DNA of 6,956 nucleotides. Source: UMGS363 sp964402055. Lineage in GTDB: Bacteria > Bacillota > Clostridia > Oscillospirales > Ruminococcaceae. Positions within the stretch are counted from its first letter, which is position 1. Each line of letters opens with the position of its first letter. The notes below the pieces were generated by a model, which was given only the letters and a program-made list of their open reading frames with translations, ran no database searches and had not been told where the DNA came from. Shown one piece after another: positions 4,016-6,956 of the stretch. Location of the stretch: the NCBI GenBank assembly GCA_964402055.1, contig CAYOAV010000082.1, forward strand, positions 1 through 6,956, given 5' to 3'. Position numbers and translations under genes: made by a program.

Positions 4016-6956
4016 ATGTCATACAAAATTATAGGAAATACAGAATATAAATCAATAAACGAAAAAGCATATATTAACGGTACGCAGGAAGATATAATGC
4101 GTCTTGCTAGGGAACTTGAAAGGGTGGGTGTAAATTATTCAGGACGTATAAGTGAATATCGTTCTGCAATTACAGTAGAAGCTTCTGATCGTGACAAAGC
4201 TATCGGGATTATGAACAACATCGTTCGTAAAAACGAGAATATACCCAATAATTCAGAAAAAGACATCATTGGAAATACTGAGTACAGATATATAGCAAAC
4301 AAACGATACATAAAGGGTGAAGCAGACGCAATGTTGCGGACAGCTGACCGACTTACGGCTGAAAACATTTCTTTCTCAGGCAAAATAAATGGAAATATGG
4401 TTACTCTTACCGTAAGTGGAGATGAAATGCAGGAGCGTGTAAAAAAATATTTCAGCGAAGAAATAAATAGGGAGCAAACTATAAAATCCGTTTATCTTCT
4501 TTCTGTTGCTTCTGATGGATATGAGGACGGATATTACATCTCCGAGGTGAACACGAGTACAGGAGAAGAAATATCCCCTTACAGAAGCAGTTATGGTGAT
4601 ATTCCGATGTTTGTTTCTGTAGATGAAGCATTGCGTTATACACAAAATGCAGGTATTGAGTTATCCAATACTGATAATCAATTTGAAGAATGGCGAAATG
4701 CTGAAGAAAATAAAGAAAATCAAATTATTTCAGAACAGCTTTATGAGCTTGCAGTACAAGAATTTGAAGCCTTTGAAAATAGTCTTGATACTGTTGAAAA
4801 AGTAAAAAAAGCTGCTTATGAATTAGCAGTTAAAAGCGATATTTTATCATACATACGCTCCGATTTATCAAATGACATTGCTGACGCAGATACAAAGGAC
4901 GCTTGCAGACGTCTTATTTCAAGCGGTTATCCATTAGATACATTTTATCAGGATTGGCTGAAAAATGAATATGATAATCGTATGGAAGCTGTTAAAATGA
5001 GTACAGCTGATTCTTTGAGGAAAGAAACTGAGCTTATGCACAAACATATGAAAGAAGAGCAGGCTAACAATACAGAAAAAGCAGATGAACTGTTCACGTC
5101 AACAGAGCAATCGGAACAGCTATCTTTTTTCTCAAATTCACTTTCTAAAATCACTGAAAAACAGCCTGAATCTCACGATGACGATTTATTATCCTTTGCA
5201 GAACAGGTAGATAAAGTCCTTAATGGCACAGCAAATCGATATAATGACCTCAAAGTTTGCGATACTCCGCAAATTTTACTGGACGTTGGATGTGAGCAGT
5301 TGCCTATGCTTTACACACAACAACATCTAAGGAAAGCAATTCAACCTAAAAATCTGACCAAGCATACACACGGTCTTGAAATAACACAAGTCAAAAATTT
5401 ACCTTTGAATATAGCCAATCCTGTAATGATATTAGATTCAACATCACGAAATGATAGTATTCTTCTTGTTTTATCTCAAATTGATAAAGAAAATTGTCCA
5501 ATTGTAGTTTCTGTAAAGCCAAATGGAAATGGAAAATACAATCTAGATGTTGTTGACTCCAATTTCATAACAAGTGTATATGGTCGTGAGAATTTTGCAA
5601 GCTTTGTTGAAAGAAATATTGAGTTAGACAATATATTATATTGTAACAAAGAAAAAAGCCAAGAACTGTTCCGTGTGCTGCGGCTACAATTCCCGCAGGG
5701 CGTAAACAATCTTGACTTTGATACCATTATACACCCAAGCCGCAATATTGTCAAGGGCTCTGACGAAAAAAGCTTTGCAAAACAGGTTGATGCAAGTCTT
5801 AATGGCTCTCTGCCGTTTTATACAAGTCTGAAGTTGGGCGATACTCCTGAAATTCTGCTCAAAGTGGGACTTCGACAGTTGCCTATGTTGTATACGCAAA
5901 AGCACCTAAAAAAAGCTGTTGCATTGCGTGATGATTACAAGCACACACACGGACTTTCTGTTGAACAAATAAAGAGTATTCCCGAAAAACTGAAAGAACC
6001 TATAGTAATTTATGATTCAATCAGCAGAAATGACAGTGTTGTTGTGGTAATAAATGATTTTGACAAAGAAAACAATCCCATTATTGTCAGCATAAAGCCT
6101 GACGGAACAGGACGCTATGAAGTAGAAGAAATTGAATCAAATTTTGTGACAAGTATCTATTCTAAAGATAATTTTCAAGAAACACTAAAACGATTGGTAA
6201 ACGAGGATAAAATTTTATTCTGTGATAAAAGAAAAACACAGGAGATATTTGAAAGATGGGGACTCCAATTGTCCGAATTAACAAACGCTCCTGTGTTTGA
6301 TACCATTATACACCCAAGCCGCAATATTGTCAAGAGTTCTGAAGAAAAAAGCTTTGCAGAACAGGTTGACGAGGTGCTGTCAGGTAACAGAAATATCTAT
6401 GATAATTTGAAAGTATGCGATACTCCGCAAATATTGCTTGATGTTGGTTGTGAACAGCTACCTATGTTATATACTCAGCAACATTTAAGGGACGCATTAC
6501 GACCAAAATCTAAAGATAATTCTCATTGGCACGGACTAACCGTAGAACAAATAAAAAGCATTCCCGAACTGATTAAGAATCCTGCAATACTATTCGATTC
6601 ACTTTCAAACAATCCCAAAGGCAGTCAAAGTATAATAGCAGTTTTGAATGCTACAGACAACGACAATGCACCTTTGATCGTCAGCATAAAGCCAAATGGC
6701 AATGGAATTTATGAATTAGAAAATATCAATTCTAATTTCATAACAAGCATCTACGGTAAAGACAGTAATTTTGAGAACTATATTATTCGTGCTGTTGAAT
6801 CTGGGAATTTATTATACTGGGATAAAAACAAAAGCCAAGAACTGTTCTCGTGTCAGGGGCTCCAATTGCCCGAGGCGATAAACAATCTTGACTTTGATAC
6901 CATTATACACCCAAGCCGCAACATTGTCAAGGGTTCTGACGAAAAAATTTCGGAGG
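4016..6956 (+). CDS. Large polyvalent protein with DUF3848-like and three MuF-C-like domains (3' end outside window)
   Basis: The frame is open for 980 codons and continues past the window. Two related modules of about 75 residues (4-82 and 83-155) open the protein, both starting IIGNTEY. Residues 152-236 form an unassigned segment. Residues 237-335 resemble DUF3848 (AAYELAVKSDIL, GYPLDTFYQDWLKNE). A polar linker holds QLSFF (368-372). Three MuF-C-like domains follow at 393-585, 586-778 and 779-977, each with DTPxILLxVG, QLPMLYTQ, HxHGL and a HPSRNIV end. MuF-C is named for the end of Mu F-type phage head proteins and recurs in polyvalent proteins of phages and conjugative elements. Its biochemical role is not known to me. 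Such proteins are thought to travel with the DNA into the recipient, which would fit here but is inference. There is no signal peptide or membrane segment. Confidence 0.85.
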   Translation, partial: MSYKIIGNTEYKSINEKAYINGTQEDIMRLARELERVGVNYSGRISEYRSAITVEASDRDKAIGIMNNIVRKNENIPNNSEKDIIGNTEYRYIANKRYIKGEADAMLRTADRLTAENISFSGKINGNMVTLTVSGDEMQERVKKYFSEEINREQTIKSVYLLSVASDGYEDGYYISEVNTSTGEEISPYRSSYGDIPMFVSVDEALRYTQNAGIELSNTDNQFEEWRNAEENKENQIISEQLYELAVQEFEAFENSLDTVEKVKKAAYELAVKSDILSYIRSDLSNDIADADTKDACRRLISSGYPLDTFYQDWLKNEYDNRMEAVKMSTADSLRKETELMHKHMKEEQANNTEKADELFTSTEQSEQLSFFSNSLSKITEKQPESHDDDLLSFAEQVDKVLNGTANRYNDLKVCDTPQILLDVGCEQLPMLYTQQHLRKAIQPKNLTKHTHGLEITQVKNLPLNIANPVMILDSTSRNDSILLVLSQIDKENCPIVVSVKPNGNGKYNLDVVDSNFITSVYGRENFASFVERNIELDNILYCNKEKSQELFRVLRLQFPQGVNNLDFDTIIHPSRNIVKGSDEKSFAKQVDASLNGSLPFYTSLKLGDTPEILLKVGLRQLPMLYTQKHLKKAVALRDDYKHTHGLSVEQIKSIPEKLKEPIVIYDSISRNDSVVVVINDFDKENNPIIVSIKPDGTGRYEVEEIESNFVTSIYSKDNFQETLKRLVNEDKILFCDKRKTQEIFERWGLQLSELTNAPVFDTIIHPSRNIVKSSEEKSFAEQVDEVLSGNRNIYDNLKVCDTPQILLDVGCEQLPMLYTQQHLRDALRPKSKDNSHWHGLTVEQIKSIPELIKNPAILFDSLSNNPKGSQSIIAVLNATDNDNAPLIVSIKPNGNGIYELENINSNFITSIYGKDSNFENYIIRAVESGNLLYWDKNKSQELFSCQGLQLPEAINNLDFDTIIHPSRNIVKGSDEKISE
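4025..4261 (+). repeat. N-terminal module of the polyvalent protein, copy 1
   Basis: Residues 4-82. The module opens with IIGNTEYKSI and contains an amphipathic helix, a SGRI turn and a strand ITVEA, followed by a second helix. Copy 2 follows directly, offset by 79 residues. The compact alpha-beta pattern resembles small domains (LPD type) seen in polyvalent proteins, but I cannot assign one. Confidence 0.6.
4262..4480 (+). repeat. N-terminal module of the polyvalent protein, copy 2
   Basis: Residues 83-155. It repeats the order seen in copy 1: IIGNTEYRYI, KRYIKG, a helix, SGKI and the strand LTVSG. The IIGNTEY start is identical while later positions have drifted. It is an older duplication than the joins between the MuF-C units. 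Confidence 0.6.
5117..5131 (+). other. QLSFF linker motif, clamp-binding-like
   Basis: Residues 368-372 lie in a polar, probably flexible linker between the DUF3848-like region and the first MuF-C unit. The pentapeptide resembles the QL(S/D)LF motif by which many proteins bind the DNA polymerase sliding clamp, with F in place of L at the fourth position. Linker location fits a docking motif. Short motifs also arise by chance, so confidence is low. Confidence 0.3.
5192..5770 (+). repeat. MuF-C-like unit 1 (193 residues)
   Basis: Residues 393-585. It begins SFAEQVD and carries LKVCDTPQILLDVG, CEQLPMLYTQQHL, HTHGL, a central SNFITSVYG and the end FDTIIHPSRNIV. Its first third is identical in protein sequence to unit 3 over 28 residues, although the DNA differs at 17 of 84 positions. 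Confidence 0.75.
5717..5755 (+). repeat. 39-nt junction repeat, copy 1
   Basis: This segment encodes FDTIIHPSRNIVK at the join of MuF-C units 1 and 2. It is identical in all 39 bases to copy 2 and differs from copy 3 at one base. The near-identity extends on both sides: 67 of 69 bases match around copy 3 and 70 of 74 downstream into copy 2. Confidence 0.85.
5771..6349 (+). repeat. MuF-C-like unit 2 (193 residues)
   Basis: Residues 586-778. It keeps the MuF-C pattern but is the most divergent unit: LKLGDTPEILLKVG, LRQLPMLYTQKHL, HTHGL and SNFVTSIYS. It has the same length as unit 1 and starts SFAKQVD. Its flanking joins match the other units nearly base for base. Confidence 0.75.
6296..6334 (+). 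repeat. 39-nt junction repeat, copy 2
   Basis: This copy lies at the join of units 2 and 3, 579 nt after copy 1, and matches copy 1 at every base. The sequence before it (coding NAPV) is unlike the NNLD-coding stretch before copies 1 and 3, so the identical tract has a sharp left edge here. Confidence 0.85.
6350..6946 (+). repeat. MuF-C-like unit 3 (199 residues)
   Basis: Residues 779-977. It is closest to unit 1 in its first third and has six extra residues, most obviously in the NNPKGSQS segment, where units 1 and 2 have a shorter SRNDS. The HTHGL motif appears as HWHGL. After its end the SFAEQ-type start of a further unit is replaced by a sequence starting ISE, so the array may stop here or be followed by a different domain. 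Confidence 0.75.
6893..6931 (+). repeat. 39-nt junction repeat, copy 3
   Basis: This copy lies 597 nt after copy 2, at the end of unit 3 and 25 bases from the window end. It differs from the other two copies at one base (AACATT for AATATT), a silent change. Confidence 0.85.

Noticed and set aside
4441..4452. Run of seven A as a programmed frameshift site
   Set aside because: The zero frame stays open for more than 800 codons downstream and keeps coding for recognisable domains, so no frameshift is needed.
4623..4805. 60-codon + strand frame inside the polyvalent gene
   Set aside because: It lies wholly within the DUF3848 part of the long frame in another phase, has no proper ribosome binding site and gives a low-complexity lysine- and leucine-rich product.
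533..5905. Several minus-strand frames of 63 to 121 codons
   Set aside because: All lie opposite well-supported + strand genes, and their translations are rich in Cys, Phe, Ile and Ser, as expected of antisense to AT-rich coding DNA. None has a recognisable domain.
5717..6931. 39-nt near-identical repeats spaced by about 540-560 nt, reminiscent of a repeat array
   Set aside because: The spacing is far too long for CRISPR, and the repeats lie in frame within a single long coding sequence, coding for FDTIIHPSRNIVK each time.

Overview
The window is AT-rich, densely packed and coded entirely on the + strand. It looks like part of the DNA-processing and cargo module of a conjugative element (ICE or plasmid) from a Clostridia-type Bacillota, perhaps Ruminococcus/Oscillospiraceae-like. 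That placement is an inference from the AT-rich codon use, the DUF3991/Toprim primase-like gene, the SSB, and the DUF3848/MuF-C polyvalent protein. No chromosomal marker gene fixes a taxon.

Layout: a short leader (1-58) carries a 13-nt palindrome. It is followed by a GAF-GGDEF diguanylate-cyclase-like protein with an unassigned C-terminal extension (59-1801), a DUF3991/Toprim primase-like protein (1788-3008), two small coiled-coil proteins (3005-3250 and 3234-3527) and an SSB (3545-3955). Junctions in this block overlap by 14, 4 and 17 nt, then there is a 17-nt gap, so it reads as one translationally coupled operon. A 60-nt gap follows with a hairpin and a second exact copy of the 13-nt palindrome. 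Then a very large polyvalent protein gene starts (4016) and runs off the window after 980 residues without a stop.

How the genes may work together: the SSB and Toprim protein would handle single-stranded DNA during conjugative transfer or replication of the element. The cyclase could tie the element to c-di-GMP signalling. The cyclase and the Toprim protein end in a related tail (FxxKVxxIAQWA...KAxxR, 11 identities over 22 ungapped residues), which suggests a common docking partner or a transfer signal. The large protein is built from duplications: two N-terminal copies of a ~75-residue module, a spacer, a DUF3848-like region, a clamp-motif-like linker, and three tandem MuF-C-like domains of 193, 193 and 199 residues. 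The DNA joining the MuF-C units is almost identical between copies, while the domain DNA has diverged, mostly silently where units 1 and 3 are compared. This is the most unusual pattern in the window.

I saw no rRNA, tRNA, CRISPR array, insertion sequence, attachment site or convincing intrinsic terminator.
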